Below, one piece after another: positions 19,856-28,515 of a DNA stretch of 64,000 nucleotides. The stretch is from Oscillospiraceae bacterium (GTDB lineage: Bacteria > Bacillota > Clostridia > Oscillospirales > Oscillospiraceae). Both the position numbers and the translations under genes were made by a program. The stretch's first letter is position 1, and each line of letters opens with the position of its first letter. The stretch spans positions 42,655 to 106,654 of the forward strand of contig CADCHN010000003.1 of the NCBI GenBank assembly GCA_902801295.1, written 5' to 3'. Below the pieces are notes generated by a model. It was given only the letters and a program-made list of their open reading frames with translations, searched no databases and was not told the DNA's origin.

Positions 19856-20326
19856 TTACCAACGGAAGTGCGCGAAGGCCTTGTTGGCTTCGGCGTTCTT
19901 GTGCATATCCTCGCGTTTCTTGACGGATGCGCCGAGATTGTTGCAGGCATCCATGATTTCGCCGGCGAGACGCTCTTTCATCGTCTTCTCGCCGCGCTTG
20001 CGGGAATAGTCCACCAGCCAGCGGAGCGCCAGGGTCTGGCGACGGGCGGGACGGACTTCGATGGGGACCTGATAGGTCGCGCCGCCGACACGGCGGGCCT
20101 TGACCTCCAGGGCGGGCATGATGTTGTTCATCGCTTCGGTGAACGCATCAAGGGGTTCCTTACCGGTCTTTTCTTTGATGATGTCAAAGGCATCATAGAC
20201 GACCTTCTGAGCAACACCCTTCTTGCCGTCGAGCATAACACCGTTGATGAGCTTGGTCACCAGAACGCTGTTATATACAGGATCAGGCAAGATTTCTCTT
20301 TTGGGAACATTACCTCTTCTGGGCAC
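19856..20326 (-). CDS. rpsG: 30S ribosomal protein S7
   Basis: Primary 16S rRNA-binding protein of the small-subunit head. The GTG at 20326 gives the standard 156 aa protein starting [11 protein letters not shown], with GGAGGGA upstream; an ATG at 20344 would add a non-conserved six-residue extension. Recognisable segments are [32 protein letters not shown] and the C-terminal NKAFAHFRW. Second gene of the str operon. Confidence 0.98.
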   Translation of the reverse strand: MPRRGNVPKREILPDPVYNSVLVTKLINGVMLDGKKGVAQKVVYDAFDIIKEKTGKEPLDAFTEAMNNIMPALEVKARRVGGATYQVPIEVRPARRQTLALRWLVDYSRKRGEKTMKERLAGEIMDACNNLGASVKKREDMHKNAEANKAFAHFRW

Positions 20327-20454
20327 GTTGCTTCCCTCCTTCATTAAAAAATGGAATCACAGGTACTCGAACATATGAAAATGTCCGTTGCGCCCCGAGG
20401 TTTATCCACATTTATAGATAAACGACAGGGCAAAATTTGCCGCTGAAGTTGTGA

Positions 20455-20880
20455 TTACTTCTTCTTCGCAGCCTTGGGTCTCTTCGCGCCGTACTTGGAA
20501 CGGGCCTGCATACGACCGTTGACGCCCTGAGCGTCCAGCGTGCCGCGGATGATGTGGTAACGGACACCAGGAAGGTCCTTCACACGGCCGCCGCGGATCA
20601 TAACCACAGAGTGCTCCTGCAGGTTGTGGCCGATACCGGGGATGTATGCGGTGACTTCGTAACCATTGGTCAGACGGACACGGGCGATTTTACGCAGAGC
20701 GGAGTTCGGCTTCTTCGGGGTGGACGTACGCACGGCGGTGCAGACGCCTCTCTTCTGAGGAGCGCTCAGGTCGGTCTCCTTGTTCTTCAGGGTGTTCATT
20801 CCCTTCTGCAGAGCGGGGGACGTGGACTTGTAGCTGACCTGCTCTCTGCCTTTCCTTACCAGCTGGTTAAAAGTGGGCAT
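20455..20880 (-). CDS. rpsL: 30S ribosomal protein S12
   Basis: Decoding-centre protein, 141 aa from the ATG at 20880 after AAGGAGG. Conserved [20 protein letters not shown] and [20 protein letters not shown] segments are intact, including the lysines ([15 protein letters not shown]) at positions where streptomycin-resistance substitutions are known in other bacteria. First gene of the str operon, preceded by a structured leader. Confidence 0.98.
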   Translation of the reverse strand: MPTFNQLVRKGREQVSYKSTSPALQKGMNTLKNKETDLSAPQKRGVCTAVRTSTPKKPNSALRKIARVRLTNGYEVTAYIPGIGHNLQEHSVVMIRGGRVKDLPGVRYHIIRGTLDAQGVNGRMQARSKYGAKRPKAAKKK

Positions 20881-20913
20881 TGTTTTCCTCCTTTCTTCAG
20901 TCATGTTCTATAT

Positions 20914-20941
20914 AAAAAAGCCGCAGAAACGCTGCTTTTTT
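20914..20941 (-). terminator. Terminator-like hairpin in the rpsL leader
   Basis: AAAAAAGC pairs with GCTTTTTT (20941-20934 with 20921-20914) around a short inner stem; the 3' arm itself provides the U tract. It lies about 50 bases after the predicted start site and 34 before the rpsL ATG. It could be an attenuator or stop readthrough from the traX-like gene. Confidence 0.5.
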
Positions 20942-20997
20942 ATCGAATTTGCGAGAAACGCGCATTTTTGGGCGCAATGATGCCCCGCAACTATTGG

Positions 20998-21026
20998 ATA
21001 ATAGCATAGTTCACAAAAATAGTCAA
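20998..21026 (-). promoter_or_regulatory. Promoter of the str operon
   Basis: Leftward TTGACT (21026-21021), 17-base spacer, TATTAT (21003-20998), with AT-rich sequence upstream. The leader to rpsL is about 110 nt. Confidence 0.85.
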
Positions 21027-21062
21027 TGATTTTTGTGGATAAAATTGAAAAATTCCTTTATC

Positions 21063-21839
21063 TCAGGCGTGGAACAACAGCCTGGCCAGCAGCGCCAGAA
21101 GCAGCAGATGCGCGGGGTAAAAGACGTAGAAAAAGTACTTGCTCTGCCGCCCGCGCTGACCGTTATAGAGGTGGAACAGCGGGAAGGCCAGCGTGCCGAA
21201 CAGCTCGATCCAATGCGAGCCGAAGGGGATCATCGCGGCCAGCACCCCGCCGGCCAGCAGATCCCGCGCCCAGGGCCGGTCGCGCAGCAGATAGAGCACC
21301 AGGATCAGCGCCACGCCCATGGCGCCGTAGTCCGTTTTCAAATAGTACGCCGCCGCGCCGAGGATAAGCGCGCAGCCGATCGCGGCCAGCCCTCGCCACG
21401 CGGGGCAGTCCGACGCGTTGCCCTCTGTCAGCCGATCCCACAGCGTCACCGCGAGCAGGCCGAGCGCCAGCGTAAAGAAGACGTTCTGATCTTTCAGCTC
21501 AAAGAAGGGACCCCAATAGGAGAGGTCAACTTGAAACGCAAGGTCAAACGGGATCTCGGAGATCAGAGCGAAGACGAACAGGCGCAGGAGATATTTCCAA
21601 CGGCTGCGCGTGTGGAAAAAGCCCTCCACCAACAAAAAGCAGAAAATCGGGAAGCTGATTCTGCCGATCCCCCGCAGGAAATAATAGAACTCCTTGCTCT
21701 GGATTCCCGGCCCCCAGGCGTGGCGGTATTTGGCCCAGCCCAGCACCAGCACCACGCAGACGTGGTCGATCAGCATCGTGATGATGGCGATCCACTTGAG
21801 CACGCTGCCGGGCAGGCCGCGTTTTTCAGTCAGTTCCAT
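21063..21839 (-). CDS. TraX-family membrane protein
   Basis: 258-aa polytopic protein with about eight hydrophobic segments. Family landmarks are LKWIAIITMLIDHV at the N-terminus, GRISFPIFCFLLVEGFFHT near residue 60, RLFVFALISEIPFDLAF near residue 85 and the C-terminal YFFYVFYPAHLLLL. TraX of the F plasmid acetylates pilin, but chromosomal Clostridia homologues belong to the wider acyltransferase-3-like group and need not relate to conjugation. No other tra gene is nearby. AAGGAGG precedes the ATG. It is the last gene of a thioesterase-smr-traX unit. Confidence 0.85.
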   Translation of the reverse strand: MELTEKRGLPGSVLKWIAIITMLIDHVCVVLVLGWAKYRHAWGPGIQSKEFYYFLRGIGRISFPIFCFLLVEGFFHTRSRWKYLLRLFVFALISEIPFDLAFQVDLSYWGPFFELKDQNVFFTLALGLLAVTLWDRLTEGNASDCPAWRGLAAIGCALILGAAAYYLKTDYGAMGVALILVLYLLRDRPWARDLLAGGVLAAMIPFGSHWIELFGTLAFPLFHLYNGQRGRQSKYFFYVFYPAHLLLLALLARLLFHA

Positions 21840-21849
21840 AGATCCTCCT

Positions 21850-22092
21850 TTACAGTTCCCGCAGGATCAGGTCGGTCTCTCCCTGATTCAGCCCCAGTTC
21901 GATCCGGATCACTTTTTCGTGTCCGGCATAATGTTTCCGTACCGCATCGCGCAGCACGGTGCCGCCGTGATAGCCGTGGATCACGCGCAGACGGTAGGTG
22001 TCGCCCTTGCAGCGGCGCAGCCGCGCGTCGATGGCGGCAATCGCCTGCTGGCGCGTCATGTTGTGGACGTCTATTTCCTCAAAGGCTGCCAT
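21850..22092 (-). CDS. Small Smr-domain protein
   Basis: 80-residue stand-alone Smr (MutS2 C-terminal) domain, a family with endonuclease or RNA-binding activity. It shows the EIDVHNMTRQQAIAAID start and the RVIHGYHGGTVLRDAV motif corresponding to the HGxGxGxLR signature, with tyrosine and histidine replacing the first glycines. I chose the ATG at 22092, inside the end of the thioesterase gene, because the longer reading would add non-conserved residues. No separate ribosome site is visible, so it is probably translationally coupled. Confidence 0.75.
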   Translation of the reverse strand: MAAFEEIDVHNMTRQQAIAAIDARLRRCKGDTYRLRVIHGYHGGTVLRDAVRKHYAGHEKVIRIELGLNQGETDLILREL

Positions 22093-22474
22093 GGTAGTTG
22101 ACAAAGGTGAAGGTAAAGGCCGCAAGCTCCATGCCCGCTTCGTCTGTCACCGAGGCGTCGACGAAGCCGAGGTTTCTGCCCTCCTTGCGGGTTTTTGCGC
22201 GGCAGACCAGCTTTTTCGCGTCCCTCACACCGCGCAGGAAGCGCGATTCGCTGCTCAGCGTCATGCCGATGCAGCCCATGCTGCGGTGCGCGGCGCCCGC
22301 CGTGCAGTCGGCCAGATTGAACATGATGCCGCCAAAGGGCAGGCCCATGGCGTTGAAATCCGCCTCCTGCAGCTCGATTTCCGCCTCCGCCTCGCCGTTT
22401 TCGGCGCGCAGATAGCGGATGCCGAAGCGGTCAAAAATCCGATCTTCGATTCGTTTGGTCGTTGCTTCGTCCAT
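22079..22474 (-). CDS. PaaI-type hotdog-fold thioesterase
   Basis: 131 aa. The hotdog core contains FNAMGLPFGGIMFNLADCTAG (split as NAMGLPFGGIMFNLADC, near residues 40-56). There the usual HGG.....D is LPFGG..D, and the conserved Asp is kept. Members hydrolyse acyl-CoA thioesters. AGGAGG precedes the ATG at 22474. It heads the thioesterase-smr-traX unit and overlaps smr. Confidence 0.82.
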   Translation of the reverse strand: MDEATTKRIEDRIFDRFGIRYLRAENGEAEAEIELQEADFNAMGLPFGGIMFNLADCTAGAAHRSMGCIGMTLSSESRFLRGVRDAKKLVCRAKTRKEGRNLGFVDASVTDEAGMELAAFTFTFVNYHGSL

Positions 22475-22505
22475 GGGGATTCCTCCTGTTGTGCGTAACA
22501 GAATA

Positions 22506-22514
22506 ATTATAGCA
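22506..22514 (-). promoter_or_regulatory. Extended -10 promoter of the thioesterase unit
   Basis: Leftward TGCTATAAT (hexamer 22511-22506); no clear -35. Confidence 0.55.
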
Positions 22515-22544
22515 TATTCTGCGAAAAAAGCCAGAAAAATCGTC

Positions 22545-22573
22545 TTGTTTGCGGCCTCGTCATGCCGTATAAT
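22545..22573 (+). promoter_or_regulatory. Promoter of the SPL-family radical SAM gene
   Basis: TTGTTT at 22545-22550, 17-base spacer, TATAAT at 22568-22573, directly followed by the ribosome site; the leader is only about 14 nt. Confidence 0.7.
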
Positions 22574-22593
22574 GGCAGCGGGAGGTGAGGCAC

Positions 22594-23457
22594 GTGCATT
22601 TTGTCCGGGCCAAGAGCATTTTATCGCCGCAAAACGGCATGAACATCTACCGCGGCTGCAGCCACGGCTGCATCTACTGCGACAGCCGCAGCAAGTGCTA
22701 TGGCTTCACCCACGACTTTGAGGATATTGAGGTCAAGGAAAACGCGCCGGAGCTGCTGGAGCAGGCGCTGCGCAGCAAGCGCCGCCCCTGCATGATTGCG
22801 ACCGGCGCGATGAGTGACCCCTATCAGCCGCTGGAGGCGCAGCTTGGGCTGACCCGGCGCTGCCTGGAGCTCATTGAGCGATACGGCTTCGGCGTCACGC
22901 TGCAGACCAAGTCCACCCGCGTGCTGCGGGATCTGGAGCTGCTGAAATCGATCAACCGCCGGACGAAGGCCGTGGTGCAGATGACCCTGACCACCTGCGA
23001 CGAGGCTCTCTGCCGCATCGTGGAGCCGAACGTGGAAACCACCGCCGAACGGGCACGCGCGCTGCGCATCCTCCGCGACGAGGGCATCCCCACCGTCGTG
23101 TGGCTGACGCCGATCCTGCCCTTCCTCAACGACACGGAGGAAAACATCCGCGGCCTGCTCGCGCTGTGCGTGGAGGCGGGCGTCAAGGGGATCATCCACT
23201 TCGGCATGGGTCTGACCCTGCGCGAAGGCGACCGGGAATATTTTTTCGCCGCGCTTGACCGGCACTTCCCCGGTCTGAAGGGCGAATACATCGACCGCTA
23301 CGGTGTGGCCTACGAGCTGCCCAGTCCCAACAACGCTTCTCTCTGCCGCATCATCCGCGAGACCTGCGCCGCCCACGGGATCCTCGAGGGGCCGGAGGCC
23401 TGCTTTGCCTATCTGCGAGAGTTCCCGGAACAATACGAGCAGACCAGTTTGTTTTAA
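22594..23457 (+). CDS. SPL family radical SAM protein
   Basis: 287 aa. The CxxxCxxC motif reads GCSHGCIYC near residues 28-36, followed by MIATGAMSDPYQPLE near residue 69, typical of the spore photoproduct lyase-like/COG1533 group. These proteins use a 4Fe-4S cluster and S-adenosylmethionine. The exact substrate is unknown for this subgroup, and true SplB usually carries extra C-terminal motifs. Start GTG 22594 is preferred to GTG 22585 because GGGAGGTGA is then correctly spaced. Confidence 0.85.
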   Translation: MHFVRAKSILSPQNGMNIYRGCSHGCIYCDSRSKCYGFTHDFEDIEVKENAPELLEQALRSKRRPCMIATGAMSDPYQPLEAQLGLTRRCLELIERYGFGVTLQTKSTRVLRDLELLKSINRRTKAVVQMTLTTCDEALCRIVEPNVETTAERARALRILRDEGIPTVVWLTPILPFLNDTEENIRGLLALCVEAGVKGIIHFGMGLTLREGDREYFFAALDRHFPGLKGEYIDRYGVAYELPSPNNASLCRIIRETCAAHGILEGPEACFAYLREFPEQYEQTSLF

Positions 23458-23460
23458 CGA

Positions 23461-23498
23461 AAAAGAACAGATAAGCAAGCGCTTATCTGTTCTTTTTG
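23461..23498. terminator. Bidirectional terminator of the radical SAM gene
   Basis: Seventeen-bp stem AAAAAGAACAGATAAGC with its complement (23461-23477 with 23482-23498). The stop codon of the convergent hypothetical gene lies inside the right arm. Confidence 0.92.
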
Positions 23499-23842
23499 TG
23501 CTCTTTTTCCAGCTCCGCTTTCAGCGCGGCGTTCTCTTTCTCGAGGGCGTCGAGCTTTTCGTTGATGGGCTTGAGCTGCTTTTTGAGCTCGCGCGACACG
23601 GCCAGCCGATAGCTCTCCGTGCGCAGCGCGCTGCCGATCGCCGCGAGGCCCATCACCGCGCTGCCAGCGAGCAGGGCGTATTTTTTGATCTCTTTGAGCG
23701 GCAGCGCCTGCACGACGCCCTCCGCCGCCTTTTTGCCGAAAGCCTTGCCGGCCGCAGGCACCAGCGCCGCCTCTTCGCGCAGCACCGGTTCGAGCGCCTT
23801 CACGCCCTTTTTGATCAGCGCCAGCTTTTTCTTTTTTGTCAT
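23483..23842 (-). CDS. Small membrane-associated hypothetical protein with coiled coil
   Basis: 119 aa, not recognised. The Lys-rich start MTKKKKLALIKKG is followed by an amphipathic or hydrophobic stretch near residues 56-74 (YALLAGSAVMGLAAIGSA). A strongly charged coiled coil (about 80-117) has a leucine heptad pattern, LKPINEKLDALEKENAALKA. AAGGAGG precedes the ATG at 23842. Its stop codon is embedded in the terminator stem, so ribosomes finishing translation overlap the termination signal. Confidence 0.7.
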   Translation of the reverse strand: MTKKKKLALIKKGVKALEPVLREEAALVPAAGKAFGKKAAEGVVQALPLKEIKKYALLAGSAVMGLAAIGSALRTESYRLAVSRELKKQLKPINEKLDALEKENAALKAELEKEHKKNR

Positions 23843-23926
23843 AATCCTGCCTCCTTTGTCTACATGATAACCCCTGTGCGCTTCGGAGGCAAGACCCTCG
23901 CAGAGAATCATTTGCTTTTGCCCAAG

Positions 23927-23957
23927 AAAAAAAACACCTCCGATGGAGGTGTTTTTT
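23927..23957 (-). terminator. Terminator of the NlpC/P60 gene
   Basis: AAAAACACCTCC/GGAGGTGTTTTT stem with a three-base loop (GAT on the plus strand) and T8 on the minus strand. Confidence 0.92.
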
Positions 23958-23968
23958 CTGTTGACGGT

Positions 23969-25687
23969 TTAGTAGTCGCCGGGGCCGTCCTTGGACGTGC
24001 CGGCAATGCGGCGGGCCTCAAAGCCGCGGTTGGTGTAGTAGCCGCTGAGTTCGGAGATGATGACGCCCGTGGTATAGGTCGAGGCGTGGACGAACTTGCC
24101 GTCGCCGATGTAGATGCCCACATGACCAACATAGCTGCCGCCGGAGTAGAAGCAGAGCAGGTCGCCGGGCTGCAGGTCACTGGCGTCCACATGCACACCG
24201 TTGCGGGTCTGGTCATTGGCCACGCGGTACATGCTGTAGCCGAAGTTCGTGTAGGTATAGTAGGCCAGGCCCGAGCAGTCGAAACCGACGTCGGGGCTCT
24301 TGCCCGCCCAGACATAGGGATAGCCCACATACTGCAGCGCAAAGTTCGCCATCTGCACGCCTTCGTCATAAGCGTCGGTCGGATTGGCGGGAACCGTGAT
24401 CTCGCCTTTGCCGACGTATGTGTTGTAAACATAGCCGACCGTGCCGCCGATTCTGACCGCGGTCCAGTCGCCGCTCGTGCCGGTGATGGTGAGCTTGGTG
24501 CCGGAATTATACTCGCCCAGGATCTCGCCGTTCATCGAGGGTTCAGAGCGCATGCGCACGTTGTTGCCCTTGATATAACCGTCTTCCTCGGCCGTCGTCA
24601 CCTCAGGAGTCGTGGTCGGTTCCGGAGTCGGCTCGGGCGCGGGTGTCGGTTCCGGGGTCTCATCGGTGGACACATAGTCTTTATAGATGTACCCGGAAAG
24701 GCCCTGGATGCTTACTCCCACCCAGTCGCCGCTGGTGCCGGTGATCGTCAGGCTGTCATTCTTGTTAAAAATGCCCTTGATCGCGCTGCTGGTGGAGGGC
24801 TCGCTGCGCAGATGCACATGATCCGCGTTCACATAGCCGTTCTTCGTGTTCGAAGTCACCGGGTTGGACGCCGGCGTCGGGGTGGGCGCGGGCGTCGGTT
24901 CCGGGCTTGCTTCCGGTGTCGACGGCGCAGCGCTGTCGGCGGTTATATTGTCCTTGTGAATATAGCCGGGATAGCCCTGGATGGTGACCGTGGCCCAGTC
25001 GCCGTTAACTTCCCGGATGATCAGCCGGTCATTCTTATCGAAAACACCCTTGATATCGCTGTAGAAAGAGGGCTCGCAGTACAGATAGACGTCATCCTTG
25101 CACAGGTAGGCGTTTGTACCGTCCGAGGGCTGCTCGGGGGTCGTCTGCGGTTCCGGCTGCTGGGCCGGCTCCTCCGTGGTGCCGCCGTTCGCCGTACCGA
25201 GGCTGACATAGCTGCTGTGCACATAGCCGCTGGTGCCATTGATGATGACGGCCGTCCAGTCGCCGCTCGTGCCGGTCACGGTCAGGGCCGTACCGTTATT
25301 GTACTCGCCCAGGACAGACGCATCGAGAGACGCGCCGGAGCGGAAGCGCACATACATCGCATTGATGTAGCCTGCTTCGCCGATCGTACCGGTCGTTTCG
25401 GTGGGCTGCTCGGTCGTTTCGCCGCCGGTCAGGCTAAGGTAAGCGGATGACATGAAGCCACGCACACCGTCGACTGTCACCGAATACCAGCTGTCATTCG
25501 AGCGGTCATGCACAATCACCTCTGTGCCCTTCTCAAAGCAGCCGAGCACCTCATAGTTCATGCCCGGGCCGGAACGCAGATTCACATCGTCGCCAATCAG
25601 CGTCGCCGTCTCCGCATAGGCGGTGGCGGAGAGCAGCGTGAACAGCAGGATCGTGAGCAGCAGCGTTCTGAGAATAGTCTTTCGCAT
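23969..25687 (-). CDS. Secreted cell-wall hydrolase with five SH3b repeats and NlpC/P60 domain
   Basis: 572 aa. Signal peptide (residues 1-25, ending AYA), then five bacterial SH3 modules of about 60 residues. Each begins with a VxxRSxPS/G-type segment and ends in an SGYVHSSYV-like strand, and they are separated by Pro/Glu/Thr linkers. The NlpC/P60 peptidase domain occupies about 440-560. Its catalytic cysteine is in VGFDCSGLAYY (near residue 470), histidines are in VGHVGIYIG and KFVHAST. It should cleave peptide stems of peptidoglycan, with the SH3b modules binding the wall. The third SH3b is the most diverged (VYLYCEPSF). Confidence 0.93.
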   Translation of the reverse strand: MRKTILRTLLLTILLFTLLSATAYAETATLIGDDVNLRSGPGMNYEVLGCFEKGTEVIVHDRSNDSWYSVTVDGVRGFMSSAYLSLTGGETTEQPTETTGTIGEAGYINAMYVRFRSGASLDASVLGEYNNGTALTVTGTSGDWTAVIINGTSGYVHSSYVSLGTANGGTTEEPAQQPEPQTTPEQPSDGTNAYLCKDDVYLYCEPSFYSDIKGVFDKNDRLIIREVNGDWATVTIQGYPGYIHKDNITADSAAPSTPEASPEPTPAPTPTPASNPVTSNTKNGYVNADHVHLRSEPSTSSAIKGIFNKNDSLTITGTSGDWVGVSIQGLSGYIYKDYVSTDETPEPTPAPEPTPEPTTTPEVTTAEEDGYIKGNNVRMRSEPSMNGEILGEYNSGTKLTITGTSGDWTAVRIGGTVGYVYNTYVGKGEITVPANPTDAYDEGVQMANFALQYVGYPYVWAGKSPDVGFDCSGLAYYTYTNFGYSMYRVANDQTRNGVHVDASDLQPGDLLCFYSGGSYVGHVGIYIGDGKFVHASTYTTGVIISELSGYYTNRGFEARRIAGTSKDGPGDY

Positions 25688-25742
25688 TTGAAACAGATCC
25701 TTTTTTCTTTATTCGCGGAGCTGTCCGTGAGAAAACAAGCCC

Positions 25743-26024
25743 CTACCTGGAGGCCAAAGCGCGCTCGAGCCACACGGCGGCAACATCAATCGCGGAATAC
25801 AGGCTGTCCTTTTCGCTCTTTTTGACCACGCGGTCACGCGATTTGATGGACGGGTCCGTCAGCTGCAGCTGAATGGAAACCTTGGTCGCCACGTCCAGAT
25901 CCTTCACCTTTTTTGTGTCAAGAATCTGCATCATGATGATGTATTTGTCTGCAAAGCTGCCGTAATAAATGATGTTGTCTTTCCTTTGGAGAGGATGTCC
26001 CTTATACTCCAATGCTTTTGCCAT
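25743..26024 (-). CDS. Conserved hypothetical protein, 93 aa
   Basis: Not recognised. A small soluble alpha/beta-looking protein beginning MAKALEYKGHPLQRKDNIIY, with a central YIIMMQILDTKKVKDLDVA and a Lys/Asp-rich C-terminal half. No cysteine cluster, signal or membrane segment is present. GGAGGTG precedes the ATG at 26024 and a consensus promoter lies upstream, so it is certainly expressed. It stands between the NlpC/P60 and PBP genes, but a wall role is only a guess from position. Confidence 0.75.
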   Translation of the reverse strand: MAKALEYKGHPLQRKDNIIYYGSFADKYIIMMQILDTKKVKDLDVATKVSIQLQLTDPSIKSRDRVVKKSEKDSLYSAIDVAAVWLERALASR

Positions 26025-26051
26025 GAATCGCACCTCCAGCAATGTAATCAA

Positions 26052-26080
26052 AATGTAACACAATGAGTTCTTTTTGTCAA
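26052..26080 (-). promoter_or_regulatory. Promoter of the 93-aa protein gene
   Basis: Leftward TTGACA (26080-26075), 17-base spacer, TACATT (26057-26052). It may also serve the NlpC/P60 gene. Confidence 0.85.
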
Positions 26081-26155
26081 GTTAAAGCTCTTACTCTGCC
26101 ACATAAGGGGAAGAATTTGGCAAAAAGCTGCGCCGCCTTCTTCGCCTCTGGCCTC

Positions 26156-28309
26156 TCAGGTTTCGCCTGACTGTTCAGCCTCCGCCTGTTTCTTTCTCTC
26201 TTCTTCCTGTCTCTTACGCTCTTCCTCTTCCTTCTTCTTGCGCTCCTTCTCTTCCTCCTGCTCCTTGAGCTTATCGGTCAGGTCGCCGAACATCTGGTTG
26301 TCTCCGCCGATATACGGCCAGGTGAAGTCCCGCCAGGGCAGTCCGTCGTGGATAGGAAGCATGATTTTCTTGAACATCTGTGCGGCCGGGTTGCCGTTGA
26401 CGTTGATGCGCTCCGGCGTGTCATAGCCGGTCCAGATCGCGCAGGTGTAGTAGGGCGACACGCCGACAAACCAGCGGTCATAGCTGCTCTCGGAGGTGCC
26501 GGTCTTGCCGGCGACCGGCATATTGCCGATCCAGGCCTCATAGCCGGTGCCCCAATGCGCGGCGCACTGCAGCATATAGGTCATGACGTGCGCGGTGTTG
26601 GGCGAGAAGGCCACGATCGTACGCGGCTGATTGTCCAGCACCACATTGCCGTGGCTGTCGGTAATCAGGGTATAGGTGCGGGAATAGGTGAATATGCCGT
26701 CGTTGGCGAAGGAGGAAAAGGCCTGCGCCATCTCACGGGTGGTGATGCCGTCGGTCAGCTGGCCCAGGGCCATCGGCGCGTAGGATGCGTCGTCCGGCAC
26801 AAGGCTCGTCACGCCCAGCTTCTCCCGCAGGTAGTTATAGCAGGTCTCCGGGCCGAGCTTATCGACGATCTGCGCCGCGACGGTGTTGAGGGAGTTCGTC
26901 AGCGCGTCCAGGATCGTAATGATGCCCAGGTGCTGGTAGCTGTCGTTGTGCGGATACCAGCTGGTGCCCCTCAGATAGATTTTGTCGCTGTCTTCCACCA
27001 GGGTGTTCGGGGTCATGCCGAGCAGCTCCACCGCGGGCGCGTAGGCCGAGATCGGCTTGAACGAGGAGCCGGGCGCGCGCCGGGAGTAGACGCGGTTGAG
27101 GGCGAAGTTGGCGGTTTTCTCGCCGACACCGCCGCAGAGTGCGAGGACTTTGCCGGTATAGGGCTCCATGATGACGATGGAGCTCTGCAGCTGCTGGTTG
27201 GAACCCCAGGTATACGGGATCTGCGAGGGATCCGTGTAGACGGAGTCCACGATCGCCTGGATGTTCGGGTCGAGGCAGCAATAGACCTTGTAGCCGCTGT
27301 TATAGAGCAGGTGGCGGGCGGTCTCCCGGCTGATCTGCTTTTCGTTCATCAGGTCTTCGATCACGTCGCTGATGACGACCTCGGTGTAGTAGCTGTAGAT
27401 TTCCTGCGGCTTCATCTCGCCGGGGCTGCGGACGAAGGTGCTGGCGATGTCCTCGTTGACCGCGTCGATATAGGTGTCGTAATCGATGTAGCCCTGCTGA
27501 TACATCTCGCGCAGGATCGTCTCCTGGCGTTCCTTGTTGGCCTGCTCATCGTAGAAGGGGTCGTAGTGGGTGGGCTGGTTCGTAATGCCGACGATGGCCG
27601 CGGCCTGAGCCAGGGTCAGGTCCTTCACATCCTTGCCGAAATAGGTATGCGCAGCCGTCTGCACGCCGTAGCAGCCCTCGCCGAAGTAAACCGCGTTGAG
27701 ATACCAGAGCATGATCTCCTGCTTGTCGTATTTCTTCTCCAGCTCCAGTGCCGAGAAGATTTCCGCCAGCTTGCGCTGCACGGTCACGTCGTCATGCCCG
27801 GTCAGGTTTTTGATGAGCTGCTGGGTGATGGTCGAGCCGCCGAAGTTGTTGTCCATCTGCGCAAACATGTGCACGAAGGCGCCCGCCGTGCGGTACCAGT
27901 CCACGCCCTTGTGCTCGTAAAAGCGCTTGTCCTCGATGGCCACGACGGCCTTTTCCATGTACCAGGGGATCTGCTCATAGTCGACCCAGATGCGGTCCTG
28001 GTCGGCCGGGAGCATCGCCAGCTCCTGCCAGATGCCGGCGGAATCCTGGTAGTAGATCGCGCCGGATTCGCTGAGCTGATAGTCTTCCAGGGAAATGTCC
28101 AGCGTCGGCGCCAGACTGCTCTTGACATAATAGGCAAAGATGACCGTAAACAGCAGCCCGGCAAGCAGCAGGCTGAGGAAGACGGATCCCACCACCTTCA
28201 GCGCCGTGGTCAGCACGCCAGACACGGCGTCCGCCGTCACGGTGACGGTCGCCCGGGCGACTCTGGCCGCCAGCGGTGGTTTCGTTTTGCTTTGATCGCG
28301 CTTGCTCAT
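26156..28309 (-). CDS. Class A penicillin-binding protein (PBP1a-type transglycosylase/transpeptidase)
   Basis: 717 aa. A cytoplasmic basic tail and one transmembrane helix (about 38-64) precede a GT51 glycosyltransferase domain. That domain has EDKRFYEHKGVD near residue 127 and GGSTITQQLIKN near residue 157. The transpeptidase domain has the serine motif SSFKP (near residue 414), an SLN motif and KTGTS (near residue 601). It polymerises lipid II and crosslinks the strands. The C-terminus is an unusually charged Lys/Glu coiled tail (about 675-717, EEEKERKKKEEEERKRQEE). GGGGAGGG precedes the ATG. Confidence 0.96.
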   Translation of the reverse strand: MSKRDQSKTKPPLAARVARATVTVTADAVSGVLTTALKVVGSVFLSLLLAGLLFTVIFAYYVKSSLAPTLDISLEDYQLSESGAIYYQDSAGIWQELAMLPADQDRIWVDYEQIPWYMEKAVVAIEDKRFYEHKGVDWYRTAGAFVHMFAQMDNNFGGSTITQQLIKNLTGHDDVTVQRKLAEIFSALELEKKYDKQEIMLWYLNAVYFGEGCYGVQTAAHTYFGKDVKDLTLAQAAAIVGITNQPTHYDPFYDEQANKERQETILREMYQQGYIDYDTYIDAVNEDIASTFVRSPGEMKPQEIYSYYTEVVISDVIEDLMNEKQISRETARHLLYNSGYKVYCCLDPNIQAIVDSVYTDPSQIPYTWGSNQQLQSSIVIMEPYTGKVLALCGGVGEKTANFALNRVYSRRAPGSSFKPISAYAPAVELLGMTPNTLVEDSDKIYLRGTSWYPHNDSYQHLGIITILDALTNSLNTVAAQIVDKLGPETCYNYLREKLGVTSLVPDDASYAPMALGQLTDGITTREMAQAFSSFANDGIFTYSRTYTLITDSHGNVVLDNQPRTIVAFSPNTAHVMTYMLQCAAHWGTGYEAWIGNMPVAGKTGTSESSYDRWFVGVSPYYTCAIWTGYDTPERINVNGNPAAQMFKKIMLPIHDGLPWRDFTWPYIGGDNQMFGDLTDKLKEQEEEKERKKKEEEERKRQEEERKKQAEAEQSGET

Positions 28310-28348
28310 GGAAGTGAAAACCCTCCCCTTCCGTCAGTCTATGCAAAG

Positions 28349-28362
28349 CGCCCGATCGGGCG
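28349..28362. repeat. 14-bp perfect palindrome in the PBP leader
   Basis: CGCCCGATCGGGCG, located between the PBP start and its promoter, about 40 bases downstream of the predicted start site. It could be an operator or a small RNA hairpin. No U tract follows. Confidence 0.6.
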
Positions 28363-28403
28363 TTCCTTCTTCGTCTTTGATTCTATAATATCCGATGTTG
28401 GCA

Positions 28404-28412
28404 ATTATAACA
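28404..28412 (-). promoter_or_regulatory. Probable extended -10 promoter of the PBP gene
   Basis: Leftward TGTTATAAT (hexamer 28409-28404). The nearby TTGACG is too close to serve as -35. Confidence 0.45.
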
Positions 28413-28515
28413 CATCCCGTCAAGGAGCGGTAGCACTTTTGTGAATTTTTAAGGATGATTAATTTTTGGAATAAGCGCGCGGAAAACGGGGATGCTATCA
28501 CAAAGAGGTGGAAGC

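Noticed and set aside
21063..21839. Conjugative element suggested by the TraX-like gene
   Set aside because: No relaxase, mating-pair or integrase gene is nearby. TraX-like proteins are common as isolated chromosomal genes in Clostridia.
22594..23457. Genuine spore photoproduct lyase (splB)
   Set aside because: The radical SAM motif and MSDPYQP region fit the wider COG1533 group. I cannot see features specific to SplB, so the narrower name is not used.
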